Source: Crocinitomicaceae bacterium
Lineage (GTDB): Bacteria; Bacteroidota; Bacteroidia; Flavobacteriales_D; Crocinitomicaceae
Length of the DNA stretch: 64,000 bases
Assembly (NCBI GenBank): GCA_030830785.1
Contig: JAURMI010000006.1
Location: 62,001-126,000, forward strand
Direction of reading: 5' to 3'
Each line of letters begins with the position of its first letter. Position 1 is the first letter of the stretch. Both the position numbers and the translations under genes were made by a program. The notes beneath the pieces are model-generated. The model worked only from the letters and a program-made list of their open reading frames with translations. It was not told the DNA's origin and made no database searches. Positions 25,577 to 33,508 of this stretch are shown here, piece after piece.

Positions 25577-26271
25577 ACCCTTAAGCTTGAAATACCCCCA
25601 TCCACATGTATGATTTGACCACTTATCCATGAGGATTCATCTGCGAGCAAAAATTTGGCCATATTGGAAATATCGGATGGTTCACCAAAACGTTTCAATG
25701 GATGACGAGCCGCATTGGCTTCTCGCTTTGCATCGGTATTTAGTAAATTTTCGGCTAGTGGCGTATTTGTTAAAGAGGGCGCTATAGCATTAACCCTGAT
25801 TTTTGGTGCAAATTCTGCCGCTAGCGCCTTGGTTAGACCTTCAATTGCTCCTTTTGACGCAGAAACTAATGAATGAAAAGGGAGCCCCTGCTGAACTGCT
25901 ACTGTAGAAAATAATACAATTGAAGATTGTTCACATTTTTTTAAGGCCGGAAGCGCTGCTTGAATCGACTCAATGGCGCCAATTACCTGTAACTGATAGT
26001 CTGAATGAAAATCTTCACTACTAAATCTATTGAAAGGTTTTAGAGAAATATTTCCTGGGCAATAGGCTAAACCATTGAGAGAATCGGGCAATTCAAGAGG
26101 GTTGCCAGATAAAACATCATGTTGTTTCCAGATTACGTTAGGATGGTTAAACCCTGGTGCTGTTTTTGAGTAAGTAGCAAAAACACGAAAATTTTTCTCA
26201 GCTAGCTTTTTGGTGAGTGCCAATCCAATTCCTTTGGATGCCCCAATGACGGCAAATATTTTTGATTCCAT
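25573..26271 (-). CDS. SDR-fold protein lacking the catalytic tyrosine
   Basis: A 232-residue short-chain dehydrogenase fold. The nucleotide-binding G-A-S-K-G-I-G is near residue 10, the middle strand gives Y-C-P-G-N-I-S, and the end has the usual D-G-G-I. The normal catalytic Y-x3-K reads V-S-A-S-K, so the tyrosine is replaced by valine while the lysine is kept. An ordinary dehydrogenase reaction is therefore doubtful. It is the first gene of the leftward photolyase operon and is coupled to the next gene by an ATGA overlap. Confidence 0.88.
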   Translation of the reverse strand: MESKIFAVIGASKGIGLALTKKLAEKNFRVFATYSKTAPGFNHPNVIWKQHDVLSGNPLELPDSLNGLAYCPGNISLKPFNRFSSEDFHSDYQLQVIGAIESIQAALPALKKCEQSSIVLFSTVAVQQGLPFHSLVSASKGAIEGLTKALAAEFAPKIRVNAIAPSLTNTPLAENLLNTDAKREANAARHPLKRFGEPSDISNMAKFLLADESSWISGQIIHVDGGISSLRV

Positions 26272-26323
26272 GAAGTAATAACAATTAATTTGGGTCTTGG
26301 TTTATTCAATGATCGTCAAAATT

Positions 26324-26363
26324 GAGAAACATTGAAAAACATTGCTTTTCAGCATTTATTCTC
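26324..26363. promoter_or_regulatory. Hairpin and direct repeats upstream of the photolyase operon
   Basis: The octamer AAACATTG occurs twice, 10 bases apart (26327-26334 and 26337-26344). The same region can fold with GAGAA pairing TTCTC and TGAAAA pairing TTTTCA. It lies 50-90 bases upstream of the SDR start, where an operator could sit. It could equally be a weak 3' structure of the amidohydrolase side; no regulator is encoded nearby. Confidence 0.3.
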
Positions 26364-26398
26364 AGGAAAAATTTTAGCCTCTAAGCACCAAAATGAAA

Positions 26399-27406
26399 TT
26401 ATTGGAATGTAGTCTTTTCTAGAGCCAACCATTCCAATGTGGCATTACAAAAAATATCTTCTTTGATTTCAATGCTCAAGTCACTTTCTTCAATAAATTT
26501 TCCGATTTCTAAATCGCCAAGAGGGAAGGGATAGTCACTTCCAAGACAGACCTTGCGCGATCCTTGCATATTAATTATATATTTCAAAGCTTCGATATCA
26601 TGGGTAATGCAGTCTACCCAAAATTTTCCGACATAGTTTCTTGGATTGTTTTGATTATCGATAGCTACGAGGTCGGGTCTCTTGTTGAAGCCATGCTCAA
26701 TGCGTCCAAGAGTCGGAAGAAAGGAGCCCCCAGCATGTGAGAAACAAACCCTTAGATTCGGCAATCGCTCTAAAACACCCCCAAAAATTAATGAGCACGC
26801 GGCTCTTGATGTTTCAGCAGGCATTCCCACCAACCAAGGCAACCAATATTTTTTCATCGACTCAAAACCCATCATTTGCCATGGATGAATCATGATAGCC
26901 ATATCGAGTTTTGCACAAGCTTCAAAAAACGGATAGAATTTATCTTCGCTCAGATTTTCATCATTGATATTTGATCCAATTTGAATGCCGACATGGCCGA
27001 TTGCTTTTGCTCTTTCTAGTTCTAAAATTGCGGCTTCAGTGTCTTGCATAGGTACGGTAGCTAGGCCAATATAATTTTTAGGAAATCGACTTACTAGCTC
27101 GGCAATGTGGTCGTTTAAAAATCTTGAAAGCTCTACTGCGTCTTTTGTTTGGGCCCAATAGGAAAACATGACAGGTATGGTACAAACCACCTGTACTTGT
27201 GTCTCAAATTGCTGATATTCTTGAATTCGAATTTTTTCATCCCAACAATTTTCTGCGATTCGTCTAAAGAATTGCCCACCTTGCATCATGTTGGCACTTC
27301 CATCTTGATTTGCCTCAAGATGAATGAAATTTCCATAGCCAAATTTTTTGGTCCAATTGGGCATCGTTTTTGGCAAAATATGGCTGTGCATGTCAATTTT
27401 AAGCAT
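26399..27406 (-). CDS. ACMSD-like amidohydrolase (aminocarboxymuconate-semialdehyde decarboxylase)
   Basis: A metal-dependent decarboxylase of the amidohydrolase superfamily, 335 residues. The metal site is visible as D-M-H-S-H near the N-terminus, M-I-H-P-W in the middle, F-S-H-A-G-G, and G-S-D-Y-P-F-P with the catalytic Asp. The N-terminal K-I-D-M-H-S-H-I-L-P-K and the Q-G-G-x-F-F-R-R segment fit ACMSD, which acts in 3-hydroxyanthranilate (kynurenine) breakdown. No other gene of that route is in the window, so a related decarboxylase role remains possible. Confidence 0.82.
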   Translation of the reverse strand: MLKIDMHSHILPKTMPNWTKKFGYGNFIHLEANQDGSANMMQGGQFFRRIAENCWDEKIRIQEYQQFETQVQVVCTIPVMFSYWAQTKDAVELSRFLNDHIAELVSRFPKNYIGLATVPMQDTEAAILELERAKAIGHVGIQIGSNINDENLSEDKFYPFFEACAKLDMAIMIHPWQMMGFESMKKYWLPWLVGMPAETSRAACSLIFGGVLERLPNLRVCFSHAGGSFLPTLGRIEHGFNKRPDLVAIDNQNNPRNYVGKFWVDCITHDIEALKYIINMQGSRKVCLGSDYPFPLGDLEIGKFIEESDLSIEIKEDIFCNATLEWLALEKTTFQ

Positions 27407-27442
27407 GGGAAATTTTTAGTTTCACGAAGATACAAAAAAGCC

Positions 27443-27937
27443 TTAAAGGGGCAGTGACATGATATAGTCGTCCATTACAAATCCTTCTCCAATATCAAAC
27501 ACAGCGGCTTCTTTGATTGTAAATCCTAAATTCTTATAAAACCCAACTGCTTTATTGGCCTTGTTAACCTGTAAAAAGATTTCATTTACATTGCTCTGAA
27601 GACCAAGTTGCATTGCTTTTTTAACAAGCGATTTTCCAGCTCCAGCTCCTTGATAGGCATCCAAAACGTAGAGCTTGTTGATTTTCAATTGGCGCAAATT
27701 ATCTTCCAAATACCATTCCAAGCCTATAAATCCTATGTCAATTTCTTTGTGAGAGATTATATAAAACTCGTGTCCTGAATCAAGTTGTTTCAAAAGCGTA
27801 GGGGTGCTGTACATCCAGTTTAGCATATAATCGATTTGCGCCGCACTGATGATCGTCGCATAAGTTTTTGGCCAAACGGCTCTGGCTAATTTTTCTATTA
27901 TAGGTAGATCTATTGTAGAAGCCAGTCTAATTTTCAT
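27443..27937 (-). CDS. GNAT-family N-acetyltransferase
   Basis: A 164-residue acetyltransferase with the acetyl-CoA motif Y-Q-G-A-G-A-G-K-S-L-V and the late N-K-A-N-K-A-V-G-F-Y-K-N-L-G-F. The first 40 residues (I-R-L-A-S-T-I-D-L-P-I-I-E-K-L-A) are a typical N-terminal strand-helix. Substrate unknown. Only one base separates it from the subtilase stop upstream, so it is probably expressed from that gene's promoter. Confidence 0.88.
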   Translation of the reverse strand: MKIRLASTIDLPIIEKLARAVWPKTYATIISAAQIDYMLNWMYSTPTLLKQLDSGHEFYIISHKEIDIGFIGLEWYLEDNLRQLKINKLYVLDAYQGAGAGKSLVKKAMQLGLQSNVNEIFLQVNKANKAVGFYKNLGFTIKEAAVFDIGEGFVMDDYIMSLPL

Positions 27938-27938
27938 A

Positions 27939-30110
27939 CTATATCTTGATAAAGGAAGATTGTTGAATTTTTCCGTTCACAACTAAGCGTACGACGTACA
28001 AGCCAGGTTTTAAATTACCAACTTCCATGGCGCCGTCGATAATTTCGAGCCATTCGCATTTACCCTCAGGGTTTATGATCTGACCATATTTAGGAAGATC
28101 TAATTTTGAGAAATTTAATTTTTGTTGCGCAGGATTAGGAAAAATAGACCAATCCTTAGGGCAATCAATTTGTTGAAGCCCTATTGTTTGAATGGCCATT
28201 TGAACGGCAGCATAAGCATTTATCTTACCAGCTCCCCAAAGTGGGCTACCTATTGAGGGTATTATTCCAGTGTAATCATCTTGGCGAGCGGTTTGCTTAA
28301 TGATTTGTTTAACTTGGTTTGAAGATAAGTATGGATTCGCCTCCAAGATTAGTGCTGCCACTCCAGCAACCATAGGCGAGGCCATTGAAGTGCCTGAAAA
28401 TTTCGCAAAACGATAAGTTGAATCATGGAATTGGGTGCTTGCTACTGTTGTGTAGTTGCCATCTGTTAGGGATGATATTGCAGAAATTATAGCCACGCCA
28501 GGAGCGGCAATGTCGGGTTTCATGGCGCCATTATAACGGGGGCCTTTACTCGAAAAAGTAGCCAAAGCCCCTCCCACTAAAGATCCTGAAGACGTTGCAT
28601 ATTGTGTCGCATAGGCTGCAACACTAATTACATCATCGGCACAAGAAGGTTCAGATATGCCGTTTTGATTATCGCCGGGTGTGGTGCCGTTTCCAGCGCT
28701 TAAAAATGCCATTCCCCAATTCCCGACATTGTTACTTAATTCCGTTACATTCCAATAATTAACTTCCCCACTAAGGGCGTGAGATTTTAATTGAACGCGA
28801 AGGTTAGGATTGGTATTTTTAACGCGTAAGCGCATTTGCGGCCTTCCATTTAATGGATGCGCTGCATCTGCGGTTATATTGTAATGTATTGTATCTTGAT
28901 TTACAACCAAAAAGGTATCGATATAGTTTGGAGTAGATGCCGTATTATAGTAAGGTGATTCTATTAAGGTTACATTGGCGCTATTGGTTACAATTATGCC
29001 ATTTTCAAAATTTTGATTTACTTCTCCCCAAGCATGGATGCTTTGTCCCCACATATTCGGATTTGCAGCATAGTCATAGAATTCGATTCTAGATTTTAGT
29101 TGATCATCATTAAAGGTTTTTTTTAAGTGAAAATTTACATTCCCATTATTCCCACCAGAATTCACAAAAACGACACCAAGGTTACTAAATGCACTAATGG
29201 CCTGGCTTAAAAGAGAGGTGCCATCTAAAGTGCCAAAGTGATATAATCCCCAACTCATGTTTATAACCAGACGTTTATTTGCAACTAGTGCCTTTTGGTA
29301 CATCCATTGCCAGGCATCTAAAACGGCCCCTTCATCAATGAGAAAAGTAACAAATAAAAATTCGGCATCGTAAGCCACGCCCCTGTATGGCGTATCAGCA
29401 CCAGCTCCACCTGCAATCCCTGCTACATGAGTGCCATGCGTGCCATAACTATAAATATTTGCAGTATCGCCTTTTGCCGCGAGCAATTCTTCTGTCGAAT
29501 TGTAAGCAGTACCATAGCCAAAGCCATTTGGTGCAGGGCCACTTATCTTAAATTGATCCCAGGCAGCAACGATTCTATATTGTGCCAATAGCGTATCATA
29601 AAACACAGGGTGGGTATAATCAAAACCCCAATCAGTTACACCAATTAAAACATTTTTTCCACTATAGGATTGGGGCAAACCTATTGCATGGTGAACAGAA
29701 TCGGCGTGTAAATCAATTATTGCCTTATCGAGATAAGGATTTATTTTTCCCGCTATTTGAATGTAAGTAAGGCAATCAAACCCTTGTATATCTTTTATTT
29801 TTGTAATCGGCACCTTCAATGAAAGCAAGCCGCCAATTGGCGCTTTAAACAATACACCGTTTTGCTCTAATTCCATTAAATTTTGGTCAGGAGCACAACG
29901 TGCCAAAATAGAAAGGTACCACCCCTTTGGAAATTTATAAATTGGAAAAATCCCTTGTAAATCTTCGCTAACTATGTTATTATTCTCTAAAAGTTGTTTC
30001 TCTAATTTATCGAGCCGAATTTTATCCCACTGACTTATATTTGGGGCTGCATGATAATTTCCGCAGAAAACCCATAAACAACAAGCCAAATAAATGAGTA
30101 GAATGCGCAT
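27939..30110 (-). CDS. Secreted subtilisin-like (S8) protease with type IX sorting tail
   Basis: A 723-residue extracellular serine protease. A signal peptide of about 20 residues is followed by a propeptide-like region and the S8 domain with its triad: Asp in V-T-D-W-G-F-D-Y, His in G-T-H-G-T-H-V-A-G, Ser in S-G-T-S-M-A-S-P-M. A long insertion separates His and Ser. The last 75 residues are a type IX sorting domain beginning F-P-N-P-A-Q-Q and ending S-S-F-I-K-I. The ATG at 30110 is preferred over a TTG at 30116, because that TTG is part of a TATATTTG box three bases upstream. Likely role: digesting external protein. Confidence 0.92.
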   Translation of the reverse strand: MRILLIYLACCLWVFCGNYHAAPNISQWDKIRLDKLEKQLLENNNIVSEDLQGIFPIYKFPKGWYLSILARCAPDQNLMELEQNGVLFKAPIGGLLSLKVPITKIKDIQGFDCLTYIQIAGKINPYLDKAIIDLHADSVHHAIGLPQSYSGKNVLIGVTDWGFDYTHPVFYDTLLAQYRIVAAWDQFKISGPAPNGFGYGTAYNSTEELLAAKGDTANIYSYGTHGTHVAGIAGGAGADTPYRGVAYDAEFLFVTFLIDEGAVLDAWQWMYQKALVANKRLVINMSWGLYHFGTLDGTSLLSQAISAFSNLGVVFVNSGGNNGNVNFHLKKTFNDDQLKSRIEFYDYAANPNMWGQSIHAWGEVNQNFENGIIVTNSANVTLIESPYYNTASTPNYIDTFLVVNQDTIHYNITADAAHPLNGRPQMRLRVKNTNPNLRVQLKSHALSGEVNYWNVTELSNNVGNWGMAFLSAGNGTTPGDNQNGISEPSCADDVISVAAYATQYATSSGSLVGGALATFSSKGPRYNGAMKPDIAAPGVAIISAISSLTDGNYTTVASTQFHDSTYRFAKFSGTSMASPMVAGVAALILEANPYLSSNQVKQIIKQTARQDDYTGIIPSIGSPLWGAGKINAYAAVQMAIQTIGLQQIDCPKDWSIFPNPAQQKLNFSKLDLPKYGQIINPEGKCEWLEIIDGAMEVGNLKPGLYVVRLVVNGKIQQSSFIKI

Positions 30111-30113
30111 TTT

Positions 30114-30121
30114 CAAATATA
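30114..30121 (-). promoter_or_regulatory. -7 box of the subtilase gene, leaderless geometry
   Basis: Reads TATATTTG on the minus strand, with three bases (AAA) before the ATG at 30110, exactly the spacing between the same box and the 5' end of the ffs RNA. No TTG partner was found. Confidence 0.4.
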
Positions 30122-30133
30122 AAAATTTACATT

Positions 30134-30769
30134 TTATCTTTTACTGAATAATGATTTTTTATCTCGACGAACCTTTTCTAGTTTTTGGTAATTATCATCC
30201 GTTGCACGTTGGCCAATAGTGCATATAAGCACACTGTGCAAACCTAAGCTGTCTAATGATAAGAGCTCGTTTAATGCTTTGGGGTCAAAACCTTCCATTG
30301 GTGTTGCGTCAAGGTGCATCAATGCACACGCTGTGAGGAGTTGTCCCAAAACGATATAAGCTTGTTTATCATTCCACGCTAGTATTTCATCATCTGATTT
30401 TGTGCCGATGCTCGCTAAGAGATGGCTACGAAAATTAGCAACTTGATATTCCTGCAGGCCTCTTTTATCGCGCAAATTGTCAATGTGCGAATTTAAATAT
30501 GCTGTATCGAGTTGATTGTAAGCACATAAAATCAAGACTTCCGCTGCCTCGATAATTTGTTGCTGATTCATTGCAATACTTTTTACTTTTTCGCGAAGTT
30601 TTGTATCTTCAATCCAAATGAAATGCAATGGTTGCAAGCCATAGCTACTTGGACTTAGTTGAATGATGTCTTCGAGTTGTTGCTTATCATTGGTGCCTAA
30701 TTGAAAAGCTGGATTATATTTTTTTGTCGCATATCGCCAATTAAGGGCCTCGAGAACTTGTTTTTTCAT
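30134..30769 (-). CDS. Nitroreductase-family NAD(P)H oxidoreductase
   Basis: A 211-residue FMN enzyme of the NfsB type. It begins L-N-W-R-Y-A-T-K-K-Y-N-P, the usual FMN-phosphate motif. P-S-S-Y-G-L-Q-P-L-H-F follows at about 40, and the C-terminal half holds A-T-P-M-E-G-F-D-P. The ATG at 30769 starts the family's first helix; an earlier ATG at 30802 would add 11 residues. It may act on quinones or nitro-compounds. The pirin gene lies 38 bases upstream on the same strand. Confidence 0.9.
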   Translation of the reverse strand: MKKQVLEALNWRYATKKYNPAFQLGTNDKQQLEDIIQLSPSSYGLQPLHFIWIEDTKLREKVKSIAMNQQQIIEAAEVLILCAYNQLDTAYLNSHIDNLRDKRGLQEYQVANFRSHLLASIGTKSDDEILAWNDKQAYIVLGQLLTACALMHLDATPMEGFDPKALNELLSLDSLGLHSVLICTIGQRATDDNYQKLEKVRRDKKSLFSKR

Positions 30770-30807
30770 TGAATTAATATTGATTTTTAATCGTTTTGCC
30801 AATTGGT

Positions 30808-31512
30808 TTAATGCATTGGGACTTCAATGATCAATATTTTTGCTTTCTCTAAAATTGACATTGTAATGGTTTCCATTTGAGAAATACCAATGGCATCGCG
30901 TTGATTTAATATTTGATCTGCGATTTGAATCTGACCTTCAACAAGCATCAAGTATATGCCATTGCCTTTTAATTGAGTAGAATATGATGCTTGTGTATTT
31001 TCGTTGTAGCTTCCCATATAAAGCCAAGCATCTTGATAAATCCATGTGTCTATACCGCTATGCTCTGGTCCAACGAGTTGTGTGAATTGGCCTTCTTGTA
31101 GTTGATATTTTCTTTGCGCATAACGAGGAGTAACTTCTTTAAGCTTTGGGAAAATCCAGATTTGAAATAAATTGACCTCTTTATCTTTATTGGGATTAAA
31201 TTCACTGTGATATATGCCGGTGCCTGCAGACATCACCTGCACTTCACCTTCTTCAATAACCTCACTAAAACCCATACTATCCTCATGCTTAAGCGCACCT
31301 TTCAATACAATGGTGATGATTTCCATATTGTCGTGTGGGTGTTTGCCAAATCCCATTGCTGGTGCAACGATGTCATCATTTAATACGCGTAACATGCCAA
31401 AATGTATACGCTCTGGATTGTACCAAGAGGCAAAGCTAAATGAATGTTTAGCGTTAAGCCAGCCGTGATTGGCGTGGCCTCTGGAGTCAGCTGGGTGATA
31501 TACTATGTTCAT
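30808..31512 (-). CDS. Pirin-family protein (YhhW-like)
   Basis: A 234-residue bicupin. The metal-binding cupin carries H-P-H-D-N-M-E and G-I-Y-H-S-E-F-N, which supply the three His and one Glu of pirins. Related proteins dioxygenate quercetin in vitro; the in vivo role is uncertain and may involve redox sensing. The pairing with a nitroreductase is compatible with handling of reactive or aromatic compounds, but this is inference. Start ATG at 31512; the region between it and 31623 is short and holds no gene. Confidence 0.9.
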   Translation of the reverse strand: MNIVYHPADSRGHANHGWLNAKHSFSFASWYNPERIHFGMLRVLNDDIVAPAMGFGKHPHDNMEIITIVLKGALKHEDSMGFSEVIEEGEVQVMSAGTGIYHSEFNPNKDKEVNLFQIWIFPKLKEVTPRYAQRKYQLQEGQFTQLVGPEHSGIDTWIYQDAWLYMGSYNENTQASYSTQLKGNGIYLMLVEGQIQIADQILNQRDAIGISQMETITMSILEKAKILIIEVPMH

Positions 31513-31622
31513 CGTATTTTTCTTTATTAAAATTACCCCATGTCTATTTATTTAAATAACACTTGTTAATAGTTTTTGTTGATGATTTGTGCTTGTGTAA
31601 AAAAAATGTGCAAATTCGTTAC

Positions 31623-33062
31623 ATGGTTCTGAGTCGTTTTTGGTTGGTGATTTTCATCAGTTCTATTCTATTTATTTTATTTGCCGTTTTTTCGGGCAGA
31701 TTCTACAGTGTAGATTACGTGCTAAATGGTAAAAAGGATGACCCCATTCTTATTAGTGAATCATTTAAATGGAATTTACCTAAGGAAGTACGCGAAGAAA
31801 TTAAAAATTCAAATAGCAATGAAATAACCATTAATATTAACCCTCGCGATGCCGATACAACCTATGTTTTAAAAGAAAAAACAGTTCTGGTTTATTCAGG
31901 TATTCAACAGTCCGATGGTCTTTTAATGACGGCAAAGAATAGTCTTTTTGATCTGATTTTGCCATTAATGGCCTATTTGGCATTTTTTGCCGGCATTATG
32001 CAGTTACTCATTGATTCTGGTGCCACAGAAAGGTTAGCCAATCGGTTAAGTCCATTTTTTGCGAAAGTTTTTCCGCAAGTTCCTAAAGGGCACCCCTCTA
32101 TAACTTTTATGACCATGAATTTTTCTGCCAATTTCTTAGGTTTAGATTCGGCGGCAACTCCTTTTGGTTTAAAGGCGATGGAGAGCTTACAAGAACTCAA
32201 TAAAGACAAAGAAAAAGCTTCGGATCCTCAAATCATGTTCCTATGTTTACATGCGGCAGGCCTCACGCTGATTCCAACCTCTATTATTGGCTACCGTGCT
32301 GCGGCCAATGCTTCTAATCCAGCTGACGTAATGTTGCCCTGTATCATTACTTCATTCATCGGAACACTTGCCGCATTTTTTATTGTAGGCCTGAAGCAAA
32401 GGATTTCGTTTCGCAGTGGTCTGCTCTTGGGTGTAATTATGGGAGTGATAGGTGCAATTTTTGGATTGTTATTTTATATCGGTTCGCTTGATTTGGTGCA
32501 GAAGAATTTCTTTACTGGTAATTTTTCAGGCATTTTACTTTTCACAATAATATTATTGACCCTCGTTTTTGCATTTAAAAATGAATCTCAATTCAACTTA
32601 AAAAATACAACCGTCTTTGATTCTTTTGTTGTAGGCGCTAGAGACGGTCTCAATACAGGTGTACAAATTTTCCCTTATGTAATGGGTATGTTAGTTGCAA
32701 TCTCAGTATTTCGAAATTCAGGACTGTTTGAAGTTATAGCATCTTGGATATCTGATGGTTTTCGATTTATTGGTGTAAATAAGGAAATTACAGATTCCTT
32801 GCCTGTTGCCTTACTCAGACCTTTGAGCAGTTCGGGTTCTAGAGGGTTTATGCTCGATGCAATGAATCAATTTGGCCCAGATAGTTTGGCCGGACGCTTA
32901 TCTTCAATTTTTCAATGTTCAGCAGAAACCACTTTTTATGTGATTGCCGTTTATTTCGGCGCAATAAATGTTAGAAACACACGATACACACTAGGAATTA
33001 TGCTTTTGGTTGATTTGATTTGTGTTATTACAGCGATAGGAGTAGCGCTTTGGTTCTTTTAA
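31623..33062 (+). CDS. Fused SpmA-SpmB-like nucleoside-recognition (Gate) membrane protein
   Basis: A 479-residue inner-membrane protein with two Gate domains in tandem. The first (about residues 100-260) reads like SpmA: L-D-S-A-A-T-P-F-G-L-K-A-M. The second (about 330-479) reads like SpmB: D-G-L-N-T-G-V-Q-I-F-P-Y and S-G-S-R-G-F-M-L-D. In sporulating Firmicutes the two are separate and affect spore core dehydration; this organism is unlikely to sporulate, so a transport role is more likely. The ATG at 31623 begins a clean signal-anchor helix. The repeat protein follows after three bases. Confidence 0.88.
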   Translation: MVLSRFWLVIFISSILFILFAVFSGRFYSVDYVLNGKKDDPILISESFKWNLPKEVREEIKNSNSNEITININPRDADTTYVLKEKTVLVYSGIQQSDGLLMTAKNSLFDLILPLMAYLAFFAGIMQLLIDSGATERLANRLSPFFAKVFPQVPKGHPSITFMTMNFSANFLGLDSAATPFGLKAMESLQELNKDKEKASDPQIMFLCLHAAGLTLIPTSIIGYRAAANASNPADVMLPCIITSFIGTLAAFFIVGLKQRISFRSGLLLGVIMGVIGAIFGLLFYIGSLDLVQKNFFTGNFSGILLFTIILLTLVFAFKNESQFNLKNTTVFDSFVVGARDGLNTGVQIFPYVMGMLVAISVFRNSGLFEVIASWISDGFRFIGVNKEITDSLPVALLRPLSSSGSRGFMLDAMNQFGPDSLAGRLSSIFQCSAETTFYVIAVYFGAINVRNTRYTLGIMLLVDLICVITAIGVALWFF

Positions 33063-33065
33063 ATT

Positions 33066-33491
33066 ATGAAAGTCAATAATCTTTCTTATCCATCATTGGT
33101 AATTTTGGCGTGGTCAAAAGCTATAGAAGGAAATAAGGAACTTCAGAATTGGTTGCAAGAAAATGGCTACTTGGAACTATGGATGTCCGCTCAAGCAATA
33201 CGATTACATGACCCAGCTCGAAAATGGTTAATGGATAACGGCTATCCAGAGCTTATGGCATTAATTAGTGCAGCTGAAGGAAACCAAAAGGCCCAAAAAT
33301 GGTTACAGCAATTCGGATATGATATTTTATATCATATAGCCATGTCTGTAGAACACGAAAATGATAGTTGGTTGTGGCTACGTAAGCATACAAACCCCGA
33401 ATTAATCATATTGGCCAAGACCATCCAAATCGTAAAAGACAGAATTGAAGACAACCACAATGACATTCACGCAATTCACAAAGATTTATAA
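33066..33491 (+). CDS. Unknown protein built of about four 25-residue repeats
   Basis: I do not recognise this family. Most of its 141 residues form consecutive 25-residue units, each starting with a Leu-rich helix and ending W-L-x3-G-Y-x-E or a variant (W-L-Q-E-N-G-Y-L-E; W-L-M-D-N-G-Y-P-E; W-L-Q-Q-F-G-Y-D-I; W-L-R-K-H-T-N-P-E). A final half-unit follows. The layout suggests an all-helical solenoid for protein binding. No signal peptide. It starts three bases after the SpmAB-like gene, so the pair is probably co-translated. Confidence 0.8.
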   Translation: MKVNNLSYPSLVILAWSKAIEGNKELQNWLQENGYLELWMSAQAIRLHDPARKWLMDNGYPELMALISAAEGNQKAQKWLQQFGYDILYHIAMSVEHENDSWLWLRKHTNPELIILAKTIQIVKDRIEDNHNDIHAIHKDL

Positions 33492-33508
33492 ACCACTTGG
33501 TTTATAAA
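33485..33508. terminator. Perfect inverted repeat covering two convergent stop codons
   Basis: A 10-base-pair stem (33485-33494 with 33499-33508) and a 4-base loop. The stop codons of the repeat-protein gene and of pdhC lie inside it, on opposite strands. The stem is AT-rich and no long T-run follows, so it is at best a weak bidirectional terminator. Confidence 0.4.

Noticed and set aside
26327-26344. Possible CRISPR-like repeat
   Set aside because: Only two 8-base copies with a 2-base gap; no array and no cas genes.
31623-33062. Evidence for sporulation from the SpmA/SpmB similarity
   Set aside because: No other sporulation gene is present and all other signs place the organism in Bacteroidota; Gate-domain proteins are widespread.
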